DNA of 64,000 bases. Origin: Brevundimonas basaltis (lineage in GTDB: Bacteria > Pseudomonadota > Alphaproteobacteria > Caulobacterales > Caulobacteraceae). Positions 38,290 through 47,299 of the stretch are shown in pieces. Both the position numbers and the translations under genes were made by a program. The DNA lies in contig NZ_JACHFZ010000004.1 of the NCBI RefSeq assembly GCF_014202075.1, positions 335,683-399,682 of the forward strand, read 5' to 3'. The first letter of the stretch is position 1, and each line of letters opens with the position of its first letter. The notes beneath the pieces were generated by a model, which saw only the letters and a list, made by a program, of their open reading frames with translations, searched no databases and had not been told where the DNA came from.

Positions 38290-39411
38290 ATGGCGGCCGA
38301 TCCCCGCAAATTCATAAGAGACAGTGCGTCAGCCCTCGGCTTCGACGTCTGCCGCTTCGCCTCGGCCTCGGAGCCGTGGAGCGCGGGGGAGCGGCTGGCG
38401 CATTTCGTCGGGGCCGGGCGGCACGGCGACATGAGCTGGATGGAGACGACGCTGGAGCGGCGGGCGCATCCGACCACCATGTGGGCCGAGGCGAAGACGG
38501 CGATCGTGCTTGGGCTCAACTACGGGCCGGGCCATGATCCGCTGCCGGAGATGGCGGACCGTTCGGCCGGCTATATCTCGGTCTACGCGCGAGGCGACGA
38601 CTATCACGACGTGATCAAGGGCCGGCTGAAGACGCTGGCGGGGCAGGTCGCCGCGAGGACGGGCGAGGACGTCAAGGTGTTCGTCGACACCGCGCCGCTG
38701 ATGGAAAAGCCGCTGGCGCAGCGGGCGGGCGTGGGCTGGCAGGGCAAGCACACCAATCTGCTGTCGCGGACGCGGGGCAACTGGCTGTTCCTGGGGGTGA
38801 TACTGAGCGCGGCCGAGTTCGAGCCGGACCCGGCGGAGGGGGAGCATTGCGGAGCCTGCACCACCTGTCTCGACGTCTGTCCGACGCAGGCGTTCCCGGC
38901 GCCGTTCCAGCTGGATGCCCGGCGCTGCCTGTCCTATCTGACCATTGAATTCGCCGGGCCGTGGCCGGTGGAGTTCCGGGGGGCGACGGGGTCGCGGATC
39001 TACGGCTGCGACGACTGTCTGGCGGTCTGTCCGTGGAACAAGTTCGCTGTGGCCTCGCAGGAGAGCCGGGTGCAGGCGCGCGAGGCGCTGGTGTCGCCGC
39101 GGCTGGCCGATCTGGCGGGGCTGGACGATGCGGCCTTCCGGGCGCTGTTCGCGAAGAGCCCGGTCAAGCGGATCGGGCGCGACCGGTTCGTGCGCAACGT
39201 CCTCTACGCCATCGGCAACAGCGGAGATTCGGGCCTGATCGGGGCAGCGCGGGCGCTGCTGGACGAGCCGGCGCCGGTGGTGCGGGGCGCGGCGGTGTGG
39301 GCCCTGTCGCGGCTGATGGACGGGACGGCGTTCGCGGCGCTGCGGGCTGAGCGGCTGGCGGCGGAGGCGGACGCCTCGGTGCAGGCGGAGTGGACGGGCG
39401 CTGCTCTCTAG
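38290..39411 (+). CDS. queG: Epoxyqueuosine reductase QueG
   Basis: Cobalamin-dependent last step of queuosine biosynthesis in tRNA. 373 residues. Motif HCGACTTCLDVCPTQAF binds one 4Fe-4S cluster and YGCDDCLAVCPWNKF completes the second. The HEAT-like C-terminus includes RNVLYAIGNSGDSG and AAVWALSRLMD. Convergent with the NlpC/P60 gene, overlapping by 4 bp. Confidence 0.95.
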   Translation: MAADPRKFIRDSASALGFDVCRFASASEPWSAGERLAHFVGAGRHGDMSWMETTLERRAHPTTMWAEAKTAIVLGLNYGPGHDPLPEMADRSAGYISVYARGDDYHDVIKGRLKTLAGQVAARTGEDVKVFVDTAPLMEKPLAQRAGVGWQGKHTNLLSRTRGNWLFLGVILSAAEFEPDPAEGEHCGACTTCLDVCPTQAFPAPFQLDARRCLSYLTIEFAGPWPVEFRGATGSRIYGCDDCLAVCPWNKFAVASQESRVQAREALVSPRLADLAGLDDAAFRALFAKSPVKRIGRDRFVRNVLYAIGNSGDSGLIGAARALLDEPAPVVRGAAVWALSRLMDGTAFAALRAERLAAEADASVQAEWTGAAL

Positions 39412-40202
39412 AGGCGGCGGAACACCGGGGCGCGGAAGCCTTCGGCGCGGCAGCGGGCGTCGGCCTCGGCGAAGGCCTCAATGACGACGGCGCCGTGATG
39501 GCCGGTGGCGTGGATGACCTGGTCGGCGTCCAGCATGAAGGCCGAATGGCCGGTCCAGCTGTAGTCTCCGGGCCGGGCCAGCCAGACGACGAGGTCGCCG
39601 CGGCGGGCGTCGGCGCGGTCGATGGCGCGGCCGAGTTCGGCCTGCTGGTCTGCATGGCGCGGGCCGGCGAGGCCGCAGGCGTAGAGCGCCTGCTGGATCA
39701 GGCCTGAACAGTCGGTGGCGGCCGAGGAACGAGCCCCGAGGCTGTGGGGGACGCCGATCAGGCGTTCAGCCACCGCGACCGGGTCGCTCTCGAAGGCGCC
39801 GATGGGGGCGAGGTCGTCGGGCGAAACGTCCGCCGCCTCGACGACGAGGGCGTTGAGCGGCAGGCCGGCGGCGACGGCGGCGACGCGATGGGTCGGCAGG
39901 CGGCTGCCGGGCTGAAGGGCCGAAGCCGCGATCCAGCCGACGAGGCCGTCGCGGCGGGCCCGGCCCCACAGGCGATCGCCCTGCCGGTCGAGGACGTCGA
40001 AGGCTTCGCCGAAGATCAGCTGGTCGATGCGCTCGGAGGCCGGGTCGGCGTCGGCGTGGATGTCGGCGAAGGGAACGGCGGCCTGCATCGGCTGGACCGC
40101 GCGGTAGGTGTCGGCGCGCACGAGCCCTTCCAGCGCCTGCTCGGCCAGGTCAGGCCGCGCGAGCGTGGTGCGAGGGTCAACGGTGGCGGCGTCTGGAGTC
40201 AA
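39408..40202 (-). CDS. SH3b and NlpC/P60 (C40) cell-wall peptidase
   Basis: 264 residues. An N-terminal SH3b region (about 45-110, ERIDQLIFGEAFDVLDRQGDRLWGRARRDGLVGWI) precedes a C40 cysteine peptidase domain. Its triad is the Cys in ATDCSGLIQQ, the His in GHSAFML and a third polar residue in VIHATGHHGAVV. It probably cuts the peptide stems of peptidoglycan. No signal peptide is visible with the chosen TTG start at 40202, which many alphaproteobacterial members share; an ATG at about residue 39 would be too short. Confidence 0.87.
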   Translation of the reverse strand: MTPDAATVDPRTTLARPDLAEQALEGLVRADTYRAVQPMQAAVPFADIHADADPASERIDQLIFGEAFDVLDRQGDRLWGRARRDGLVGWIAASALQPGSRLPTHRVAAVAAGLPLNALVVEAADVSPDDLAPIGAFESDPVAVAERLIGVPHSLGARSSAATDCSGLIQQALYACGLAGPRHADQQAELGRAIDRADARRGDLVVWLARPGDYSWTGHSAFMLDADQVIHATGHHGAVVIEAFAEADARCRAEGFRAPVFRRL

Positions 40203-40288
40203 TCAGGCTCGTCCGGTTGAACCGCCAGGATGGCTGCATATGCCGAAAGGGCCGTTAACGAACGGAGGCTTTCTTGTGGCGCCGGTTG

Positions 40289-41677
40289 TCAGGCGGAGGC
40301 CGGAAAGCGTCGGGACAGCATTTCGAAACAGGCGCGGAGGCCCTGCGCCTCGCCGCCCTCGGGCCGGCCGGGCTGGGCCCGCGGGTTCCAGGCGAAGATG
40401 TCCATATGCGCCCAGGCGCCCGTCGTCGGGGCGAACTTCTGCAGGAACAGGGCGGCGGTGACCGAACCGGCCTGGGCCCAGGCGGCGGAGTCGTTGCGCA
40501 GGTCGGCGACCTCGCTGTCGAGGGCGGCGCGGTAGCCGGGCCACAGCGGCATCGGCCACAGGGGGTCGCCGACGGCGCGGGAGGCCTCAAGCAGGTCGGC
40601 GACGAGGGCCTCGTCTTCGGAATAGAGCGGCGGCAGTTCGGGGCCGAGGGCGATGCGGGCGGCGCCGGTCAGGGTGGCGAAGTCGAGGGTCAGGTCGGGC
40701 GCGTGCTCGCCGGCCCGGGTCAGGATGTCGGCGAGGATCAGCCGCCCCTCCGCGTCGGTGTTGCCGATCTCGATGGTCAGGCCCTTGCGGCTGGACAGAA
40801 TGTCGCCGGGGCGGAAGGCGTCGGCGGCAATCGCGTTCTCGACCGCGGCGACCAGGACCACAAGCCGCACCGGCAGGTCGGCCTGCATGACCAGCCGCCC
40901 CAGCGCGAGGGCGTGGGCCGAGCCGCCCATGTCCTTTTTCATGTTGCGCATGCCCGCACCGCCCTTGATGTTCAGGCCGCCGGTGTCGAAGACCACGCCC
41001 TTGCCGACGAGAGCGACGAGCGGCCGGTCGGTCCGGTCGAGGTTCCAGCCGATCTCGATGACGCGGGGCGCCCTGTGCGGGGCGGCGGCCCGGCCGACGG
41101 CGTGGACGGCGGGGTAGTTCTCCTCCATCAGGGCGTCGCCGGTGGTGACGGTGACGGCGGCTCCGGACGCCTCGGCGATCTCGCGGGCGATGGATTCGAT
41201 CTGCAGCGGGCCCATGTCGGCGGCGGGGGTGTCGACCATCTCGCGGACCAGGGCGCAGGCGGCGGCGATGCGCAGGACGGCGGCGGCGTCCACGTCGGAG
41301 CCCACGGCGAGACGGGCCGGGCTAGCCGGACGCGTCTTGTAGCGGTCGAAACGGTAGGCCCCGAGGGCGAAGGCCAGGGCCGCGGCGGCGGCGTCTTCGT
41401 CCTCGATCCCCTCCAGCCGCCACAGGCCTTCCGGCAGTTTCGCCGAGAGGGCGCGGACGCTCATGGGATCGAAGGCCTCGCCGACGCCGAACAGGGCGCC
41501 GGAGAGCCCGTCGTCGGAACAGGGGAGGAGCAGCAGCTGGCCGGCCTTGCCGGTGAAGTCGTTTGACCGCGCCCAGGCCCCCCAGACGCCCTCGACGGGC
41601 TCATCCTTGCGGACGATGCGGACCGGCAGAGCGCCCCCGGCGTCGGGTGTCAGAAGGTCGGGGTGGAGGGCGGACAT
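40289..41677 (-). CDS. Leucyl-aminopeptidase-family (M17) peptidase
   Basis: 462-residue cytosolic dizinc exopeptidase. Metal ligands lie in VALVGKGVVFDTGGLNIK, the KKDMGGSA motif, and NTDAEGRLILADIL, all typical of M17. The N-terminal Rossmann-like domain is divergent from E. coli PepA, so it belongs to the second alphaproteobacterial M17 subgroup and gets no symbol. Confidence 0.9.
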   Translation of the reverse strand: MSALHPDLLTPDAGGALPVRIVRKDEPVEGVWGAWARSNDFTGKAGQLLLLPCSDDGLSGALFGVGEAFDPMSVRALSAKLPEGLWRLEGIEDEDAAAAALAFALGAYRFDRYKTRPASPARLAVGSDVDAAAVLRIAAACALVREMVDTPAADMGPLQIESIAREIAEASGAAVTVTTGDALMEENYPAVHAVGRAAAPHRAPRVIEIGWNLDRTDRPLVALVGKGVVFDTGGLNIKGGAGMRNMKKDMGGSAHALALGRLVMQADLPVRLVVLVAAVENAIAADAFRPGDILSSRKGLTIEIGNTDAEGRLILADILTRAGEHAPDLTLDFATLTGAARIALGPELPPLYSEDEALVADLLEASRAVGDPLWPMPLWPGYRAALDSEVADLRNDSAAWAQAGSVTAALFLQKFAPTTGAWAHMDIFAWNPRAQPGRPEGGEAQGLRACFEMLSRRFPASA

Positions 41678-41701
41678 CGAGGGGGACCTTTCCGGCCGAT
41701 C

Positions 41702-41717
41702 TTAACCAAGGATTGAC
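41702..41717 (+). promoter_or_regulatory. Possible CtrA box upstream of TPR gene
   Basis: TTAA-N7-TTGAC, 8 of 9 matches to the CtrA consensus, 45 bp before the start of the TPR gene. The TTGAC can also be read as a -35 element, so this may simply be a promoter. Confidence 0.3.
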
Positions 41718-41761
41718 GCGAAGGGCCGAGTCTGGAGCCCGAACCTTCCGGAGCGCCCTCC

Positions 41762-42574
41762 ATGTCGCGCACGACCGCCCGTATCGCAACCATCGCCCTG
41801 TTCGCCGCGCCGCTGTTCGGTCTGGCCGCGCCCGCCGTCGCGCAGCAGGCCGCCGCCCCGGCGCAGGCCGCGACGCCCCGCGCCCCGGCCAGCGCCGAGG
41901 CGCGCGCCGCCTATGACCGGGCCGATCCGCTGAGCCGGTCGGTATTCTGGACCGAACAGGCCGAGATCAATCCGCTGGATCCCGTCGCCGGCGTGAAGGC
42001 GGCGCAGGCGATGCGCGAACTGGGCCGCTATCAGGAAGCCGCCGATATGGCCGAGCGGGTGCTGCTGGTCCAGCCGGCCAATGTCGAGGCCATGCTGGAG
42101 GTCGGCCGGGGTCACATCGCCCGGGGCCACGCCTTTTACGGCGTTGCGGCGCTGGAAAAGGCGCGAGACGCCAATCCACGGGACTGGCGGGCCTGGTCCC
42201 TGCTGGGCACGGCCTATGAGCAGGTGCGCCGGTCGCAGGATGCGCAGATGGCCTGGGCGCAGGCCCTGGCCGTGTCGCCGGACAATCCGGACGTGCTGAC
42301 CAATATGGCGATCTCGGCGATGACCCGCGGCGACACCGCCGCCGCCGAGCCGCTGCTGCGGCGCGCCGCGGCCCAGCCGGGCGCCTCGCTGAAGGTGCGG
42401 CTGAACCTGGCCATGGCGCTGGGGCTGAACGGCAAGATGGCCGAAGCGGAGCAGATGATGCGCCGCGACCTGCCGCCGGACGCCGCCGATCGGAATTTGG
42501 CATGGCTCAGGGCGCGGGCCGGATCCGCCGCGGCGGATCAGGCGCGGACCTGGGGCTCGCTGCAGGGCGGCTGA
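41762..42574 (+). CDS. Secreted tetratricopeptide-repeat protein (TadD-like)
   Basis: 270 residues with a signal peptide ending near AAPAVAQQAA. It has at least four TPR units, for example AAQAMRELGRYQEAADMAERVLLVQPANVEAMLE and AWSLLGTAYEQVRRSQDAQMAWAQALAVSPDNPDVLTNMA. The arrangement (signal peptide, small TPR array) resembles TadD-like pilus lipoproteins, but there is no lipobox and no tad gene nearby. It probably acts as a periplasmic scaffold. Confidence 0.8.
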   Translation: MSRTTARIATIALFAAPLFGLAAPAVAQQAAAPAQAATPRAPASAEARAAYDRADPLSRSVFWTEQAEINPLDPVAGVKAAQAMRELGRYQEAADMAERVLLVQPANVEAMLEVGRGHIARGHAFYGVAALEKARDANPRDWRAWSLLGTAYEQVRRSQDAQMAWAQALAVSPDNPDVLTNMAISAMTRGDTAAAEPLLRRAAAQPGASLKVRLNLAMALGLNGKMAEAEQMMRRDLPPDAADRNLAWLRARAGSAAADQARTWGSLQGG

Positions 42575-42618
42575 GAGCCGCTCTTCACGTTCGGGCCCGC
42601 CCCGCCTATCTTCCCGCC

Positions 42619-43089
42619 ATGATCGACGAGCTCTACAGCGCGCGCATCCTCAAGCTGGCGGCCAACCTGCCGCATAGCGGGCGGCTGGCCGCACCGCATG
42701 GCACGGGCGAACGGGTGGCCAAGCTGTGCGGCTCGAAAGCCATCGTCGACGTCAGGCTGGATGCCGAAGGCGGGGTGGCCGCCTTCGCCCAGGATGTGAA
42801 GGCCTGCGCCCTCGGGCAGGCGGCGGCGGGCGTGCTCGGCGAGGCCGTCATCGGCGCGTCGGTGCATGAGATCGAGGCCGCCCGCGACGGCGTGACCGCC
42901 ATGCTCAAATCCGGAGGCGAAGGCCCCGAGGGCCGGTTCGAAGGGCTGCGCGCCCTGAAACTAGTCGCCGACTACCCGGCCCGGCACGCCTCGACCATGG
43001 TCGCCATCGAGGCGACGCTGGACGCTATGAAGCAGGCGCTCGCCCGCAAATCGCCCGGCGACCGAACTAGCCTCGCCGGCGCGGCCTGA
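42619..43089 (+). CDS. IscU-like iron-sulfur scaffold protein
   Basis: 156 residues of the IscU/NifU fold: opening MIDELYSARILKLAANLPHSGRL, then KLCGSKAIVDVRLD, KACALGQAAAGVLGEAVIG and ALKLVADYPARHASTMVAIEATLDAM. Two of the three cluster cysteines are present (in KLCGS and KACALG), but the third, expected near RHAS, is Ala/Ser. The same pattern seems usual in this alphaproteobacterial subgroup. Start at the ATG 42619 from homology; a longer frame is spurious. Followed by yidD. Confidence 0.8.
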   Translation: MIDELYSARILKLAANLPHSGRLAAPHGTGERVAKLCGSKAIVDVRLDAEGGVAAFAQDVKACALGQAAAGVLGEAVIGASVHEIEAARDGVTAMLKSGGEGPEGRFEGLRALKLVADYPARHASTMVAIEATLDAMKQALARKSPGDRTSLAGAA

Positions 43090-43134
43090 AGCCCCGTTGC
43101 CCCGGAGCCTGCCTCGGGGGATAAGCGCGGCGAC

Positions 43135-43377
43135 ATGGCACCCGGCGGTAATCTCTACGAACGCGGCGTCCGGCTGGCCCATCGCGGCTACAAGCTGACG
43201 CTGTCTCCCCTGATCGGGCAGCAGTGCCGGTTCCTGCCGACCTGCTCCGACTATGGCCGGGACGCGCTGATCCAGCACGGCCCGATCAAGGGGGGATGGC
43301 TCACCGTCCGCCGCCTCTGCAAATGCCACCCCTTCGGCAAATCGGGCTATGACCCTGTTCCGCCCTGCAAAGACTGA
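43135..43377 (+). CDS. yidD: Membrane protein insertion efficiency factor YidD
   Basis: 80 residues of the YidD/HlyA-like family, which helps YidC insert proteins. The pattern [21 protein letters not shown] then [25 protein letters not shown] is diagnostic, with conserved cysteines. It is immediately followed by thrS (3 bp gap). Confidence 0.93.
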   Translation: MAPGGNLYERGVRLAHRGYKLTLSPLIGQQCRFLPTCSDYGRDALIQHGPIKGGWLTVRRLCKCHPFGKSGYDPVPPCKD

Positions 43378-43380
43378 ACG

Positions 43381-45306
43381 ATGATCGAATTGAAATTCCC
43401 CGACGGCGCCAGCCGCGAATATCCCGACGGCGCCACGGGCCGCGACGTCGCCGCCTCCATCTCGCCGTCGCTGGCCAAGCGCGCTGCCCTGGTCGAGATC
43501 AACGGCCAGCAATGGGATCTGGACCGCCCGCTGGAGAGCGGCGGCGCCTTCCGCCTGATCATGCGCGACGATCCCGCGGCGCTTGAAACCATCCGCCACG
43601 ACGCGGCGCATGTGCTGGCGCAGGCGGTGCAGGAACTGTTCCCCGGCACCCAGGTGACCATCGGCCCGGCCATCGACGACGGGTTTTATTACGATTTCGC
43701 CCGCGACGAGCCCTTCTCGACCGACGACTTCGCCGCCATCGAGAAGAAGATGGCCGAGATCGTCGACCGCGACGAGAAGCTGGTCCGTCAGGTCTGGGAC
43801 CGCGACGAGGCCATCAAACTGTTCGAGTCGAAGGGCGAGACCTTCAAGGCCGAACTGATCCGCGACCTGCCGGCCGATGAGACGATCACGACCTATGCGA
43901 CGGGCGACTGGGTCGACCTGTGCCGCGGGCCGCATTTCCCGTCGACGAAGTTCGTGGGCAAGGCCTTCAAGCTGACCAAGCTGGCGGGCGCCTACTGGCG
44001 TGGCGACCACCGCAATCCGCAGCTGCAGCGCATCTACGCCACGGCGTGGGCCTCGAAGGAGGACCTCGACGCCTATCTGCAGCGGGTCGAGGAGGCCGAG
44101 AAGCGCGATCACCGCAAGATCGGCCGGGCCATGGAGCTCTTCCACATGCAGGAAGAGGGCCGGGGCATGGTCTTCTGGCACCCCAAAGGCTGGATGCTGT
44201 GGCAGGTCATCGAGGCCTATATGCGCCGCCGTCTCGACGCCGCCGGCTATGTCGAGGTGAAGACGCCGCAGGTGCTCGACCGGAAATTCTGGGAGGCCTC
44301 GGGCCACTGGGAAAAATACCGGCCCAACATGTTCGTCTGCGAGACGGTCGAAGGCGAGACCCTGTCCCTCAAGCCGATGAACTGCCCCGGCCACGTGCAG
44401 ATCTTCGATCAGGGCCAGCGCTCGTATCGCGAGCTGCCGCTGCGTATGGCCGAGTTCGGGGCCTGCCACCGCTATGAACCGTCGGGCGCCCTGCACGGCC
44501 TGATGCGCGTGCGCGGCTTCACCCAGGACGACGCCCACATCTTCTGCCGCGAGGACCAGATCGTCGATGAGACGGCCCGTTTCATCGAACTGGCGCGGTC
44601 GGTCCACGCCGACCTGGGCATGGAGACGGCCTATATCAGCCTCGGCACGCGGCCGGAAATCCGCGCCGGGTCGGACGAGTTCTGGGACAAGGCCGAGGCG
44701 CTGATGGCCGAGGCTGCCCGCGCCGCCGGGACCGAGCCGGTCGTCACCGAGGGCGACGGGGCCTTCTATGCGCCCAAGCTCGACTTCGTGGTCAAGGACG
44801 CGATCGGCCGCGAGTGGACCTGCGGCACCATCCAGCTGGACTATGTCCTGCCCGAACGTCTGGGCGCCGAATACATCGGCCAGGACGGCCAGAAGCACCG
44901 GCCGGTGATGCTGCACCGGGCCATCCTCGGCAGTTTCGAGCGCTTCATCGGCATCATGATCGAGAACTACGCCGGGGCCTTCCCGCTATGGCTGGCACCC
45001 ACGCAGGCGGTGGTGGCGACCATCGTCTCGGAAGCCGACGACTACGCCCGCGAAGTGGTGGCGAAGTTCAAGGCCGCCGGCCTGCGCACCGAGATCGACC
45101 TGCGCAACGAAAAGGTCGGCTACAAGGTGCGCGAGCACTCGGTCGCCAAGGTCCCGGTCATCGCCGTGGTCGGCAAGAAGGAGGCGGAAGAAGGCAAGGT
45201 CGCCATCCGCCGCCTCGGGTCGCAAGCGCAGGAGGTGGTCACCGTCGAGGAGGCCATCCGTCTTCTCACCGAAGAGGCGACGCCGCCGGATCTGCGTCGG
45301 GGCTGA
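43381..45306 (+). CDS. thrS: Threonyl-tRNA synthetase
   Basis: 641-residue class II synthetase. TGS domain at the start ([19 protein letters not shown]), then the editing domain with the [16 protein letters not shown] HXXXH motif and [10 protein letters not shown]; the catalytic core has motif 2 ([42 protein letters not shown]) and motif 3 ([21 protein letters not shown]). The C-terminal anticodon-binding domain ends near [12 protein letters not shown]. An intrinsic terminator follows directly. Confidence 0.97.
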   Translation: MIELKFPDGASREYPDGATGRDVAASISPSLAKRAALVEINGQQWDLDRPLESGGAFRLIMRDDPAALETIRHDAAHVLAQAVQELFPGTQVTIGPAIDDGFYYDFARDEPFSTDDFAAIEKKMAEIVDRDEKLVRQVWDRDEAIKLFESKGETFKAELIRDLPADETITTYATGDWVDLCRGPHFPSTKFVGKAFKLTKLAGAYWRGDHRNPQLQRIYATAWASKEDLDAYLQRVEEAEKRDHRKIGRAMELFHMQEEGRGMVFWHPKGWMLWQVIEAYMRRRLDAAGYVEVKTPQVLDRKFWEASGHWEKYRPNMFVCETVEGETLSLKPMNCPGHVQIFDQGQRSYRELPLRMAEFGACHRYEPSGALHGLMRVRGFTQDDAHIFCREDQIVDETARFIELARSVHADLGMETAYISLGTRPEIRAGSDEFWDKAEALMAEAARAAGTEPVVTEGDGAFYAPKLDFVVKDAIGREWTCGTIQLDYVLPERLGAEYIGQDGQKHRPVMLHRAILGSFERFIGIMIENYAGAFPLWLAPTQAVVATIVSEADDYAREVVAKFKAAGLRTEIDLRNEKVGYKVREHSVAKVPVIAVVGKKEAEEGKVAIRRLGSQAQEVVTVEEAIRLLTEEATPPDLRRG

Positions 45307-45324
45307 TCGGCGCGGGACGAAACA

Positions 45325-45361
45325 GAAAGCCCGCCCTTGCGATGCAGGGGCGGGCTTTTTC
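45325..45361 (+). terminator. Intrinsic terminator of thrS
   Basis: AAGCCCGCCC and GGGCGGGCTT form a 10-bp stem around a short loop, followed by TTTTT. It is 19 bp after the thrS stop. It could also end the convergent phosphonate-transport operon, since the minus strand also carries several T residues after the stem. Confidence 0.93.
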
Positions 45362-45381
45362 GTTGACCAGCCGGGGCGAGG

Positions 45382-47226
45382 TTACAGCAGCCGCTTGCGC
45401 ATGGCCTGGCTGAGCATGTCGATCAGGGTCACGGCCACGACGATGATGATCGCGATGGTTGAGACGGTCCGGTACTCGAACGCCTGCAGGTTTTCGAACA
45501 GGGCCTGACCGATGCCGCCGGCCCCGATCAGGCCGAGCACGGTGGCGGCGCGGCTGTTCGATTCGAAACGATAGAGGGCGAAGCTGGTCCACAGTGGCGC
45601 GACCTGCGGGATGACGCCCCACATGATTTCGTGCAGCCGGCCCGCGCCGGTCGCCTTGACCCCCTCGATGGGGCCCTTGTCGATCGACTCGACGGCCTCC
45701 GAGAACAGTTTGGCGAGGACGCCGGCGGTGTTCAGGGCGATGGCCAGCACCCCGGCGAGCGGACCGAGGCCCACGGCGACGATGAACAGGGTGGCGATGA
45801 CCAGGTCCGGGATCGAGCGCATCAGGTCCATGACGCGCCGGATCGGCCAGACCAGCCAGGACGGCGACAGGTTGCGCGACGCCATCAGGCTGAGCGGCAC
45901 GGCCAGGAAGACGGCCAGGAAGGTGCCCCACAGGGCGATCTGCACCGTCAGCCACATCAGACTGACCAGCGCCCGCCAGTTCGAGAAATCAGGATTCAGA
46001 AAATCGCTGCCATAGTCCCGCATCTTTTCGGGGCTCGAGAACAGGTTGACGATGTTGGGCAGATCGACCCGGTTGAAGGCTGCCAGCAGCATGATGGCGA
46101 AGCCGCCCCACAGCAGGATGTCCAGCGACCACGCGGCCGGCGACTTCTTCGGAGGCTCGGGCACCCTCGTCGGATCGGCAGTGGCCTGGGCCGGACGCCG
46201 CACGGCGTTGAGGGCGATCGCAATCAGGGCCAGCACGCCGATCAGGGCGAAGGGCCACCAGCGCCCGGCCAAGGTCCCCGCGCTGGCCGGGGGCGCGACT
46301 TCCGGCGGGCGGCCTTCGCGCCGCGCCTGATCCGCCTTCATCTCGCGGATCGGGTCGAGATAGCTGTTATCGGCGGCGCGGAACTGGGAGTAGTTCAGCC
46401 CCTCCATCACCTGGCGCTGCCGGTCGGCGTTGGGGCCAAAGCCCTGGCCGTAGGTGATGAAGAAGCGCTTGATGCGGGCCTTGAGATCAGCCGGCAGGTC
46501 CGAGCGGATGACGATGCCGGATTCCGGGATCGGCGGCGATTGCCAGATCTCCTCGATCTGGTCGGCGACCTGGGGGTTCTGGCGGCGCAGGAAGACGGTA
46601 TTGACCGAGTTCGAGGTCGCCACGTCGACCTGGCCGTTGGCGACCGAGAAGGCGTTGGCCTGGTGGTTGGCGGAGCGGACGGTCGAGAAACACTGGGTCG
46701 GGTCGATGCCGCGGGGACCGAAGAAATAGGTCATCGGGGCCAGGGTGCCCGAGGTGGACTGGGCGTCGCCGATGCCGAAGGTGTAGCGCTTGCCGCACTG
46801 GGCGACGTCCTCGGCGGTGATGCCCGAGCCCTTTTTTACGATCAGGGTCGAGACGTAGGAATCCTTCCCCTCGACATCGACGGTGCGGGCGATGACCTCG
46901 CCGTTCGATCGGTCGATGGCCTGAACGGCCGGCAGGGCGGAGAACCAGCCGATCTGGGCCTGGTTGGCGCGCATGGCCTCGACCAGCACGCTGTAGTTCG
47001 AACCGAAGATGGGCTCGACAGGCAGCCCCAGCTCGCGCTCGAGGTCGTCGAGCAGCGGCTGCCACAGGGGACCGGAGGACGCCTGGCCTTCGGCGGACAG
47101 GACCGTGAAGACGATCTTCGCCGGACGCTCGGTCTGGGCGACGGCGGTGCTGGCCGGGGCGAGGAAGCCGCACAGGACGACGGCAAACGCCAGGCCGGCG
47201 GTGATCAGGGTGCGAAGACGGCTCAT
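45382..47226 (-). CDS. PhnD-PhnE fusion: phosphonate-type substrate-binding protein joined to ABC permease
   Basis: 614 residues. Residues 1-30 are a signal peptide/anchor, and about 35-300 form a PhnD-like binding domain (IVFTVLSAEGQASSGPLWQPLLDDLERE, DVATSNSVNTVFLRRQ, IEEIWQSPPIPESGIVIRSDLP). One hydrophobic segment (about 323-343) anchors it. A PhnE-type permease of about six helices follows, with the EAA loop at about 510-542 (EAVESIDKGPIEGVKATGAGRLHEIMWGVIP). PhnD and PhnE are normally separate. The start at 47226 fits the signal. It is the third gene of a phnC-phnD-fusion operon. The substrate may be phosphonate, phosphite or a related anion. Confidence 0.85.
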   Translation of the reverse strand: MSRLRTLITAGLAFAVVLCGFLAPASTAVAQTERPAKIVFTVLSAEGQASSGPLWQPLLDDLERELGLPVEPIFGSNYSVLVEAMRANQAQIGWFSALPAVQAIDRSNGEVIARTVDVEGKDSYVSTLIVKKGSGITAEDVAQCGKRYTFGIGDAQSTSGTLAPMTYFFGPRGIDPTQCFSTVRSANHQANAFSVANGQVDVATSNSVNTVFLRRQNPQVADQIEEIWQSPPIPESGIVIRSDLPADLKARIKRFFITYGQGFGPNADRQRQVMEGLNYSQFRAADNSYLDPIREMKADQARREGRPPEVAPPASAGTLAGRWWPFALIGVLALIAIALNAVRRPAQATADPTRVPEPPKKSPAAWSLDILLWGGFAIMLLAAFNRVDLPNIVNLFSSPEKMRDYGSDFLNPDFSNWRALVSLMWLTVQIALWGTFLAVFLAVPLSLMASRNLSPSWLVWPIRRVMDLMRSIPDLVIATLFIVAVGLGPLAGVLAIALNTAGVLAKLFSEAVESIDKGPIEGVKATGAGRLHEIMWGVIPQVAPLWTSFALYRFESNSRAATVLGLIGAGGIGQALFENLQAFEYRTVSTIAIIIVVAVTLIDMLSQAMRKRLL

Positions 47227-47299
47227 ACTTGAATATCCGGGCCGCCGGCGGCGCCCATGCGAAGGGTCAGATGCATCAGGGGTGTGGACTGGCCGGGGA

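Noticed and set aside
42961..44916. A 651-codon frame on the minus strand across thrS
   Set aside because: Shadow of thrS.
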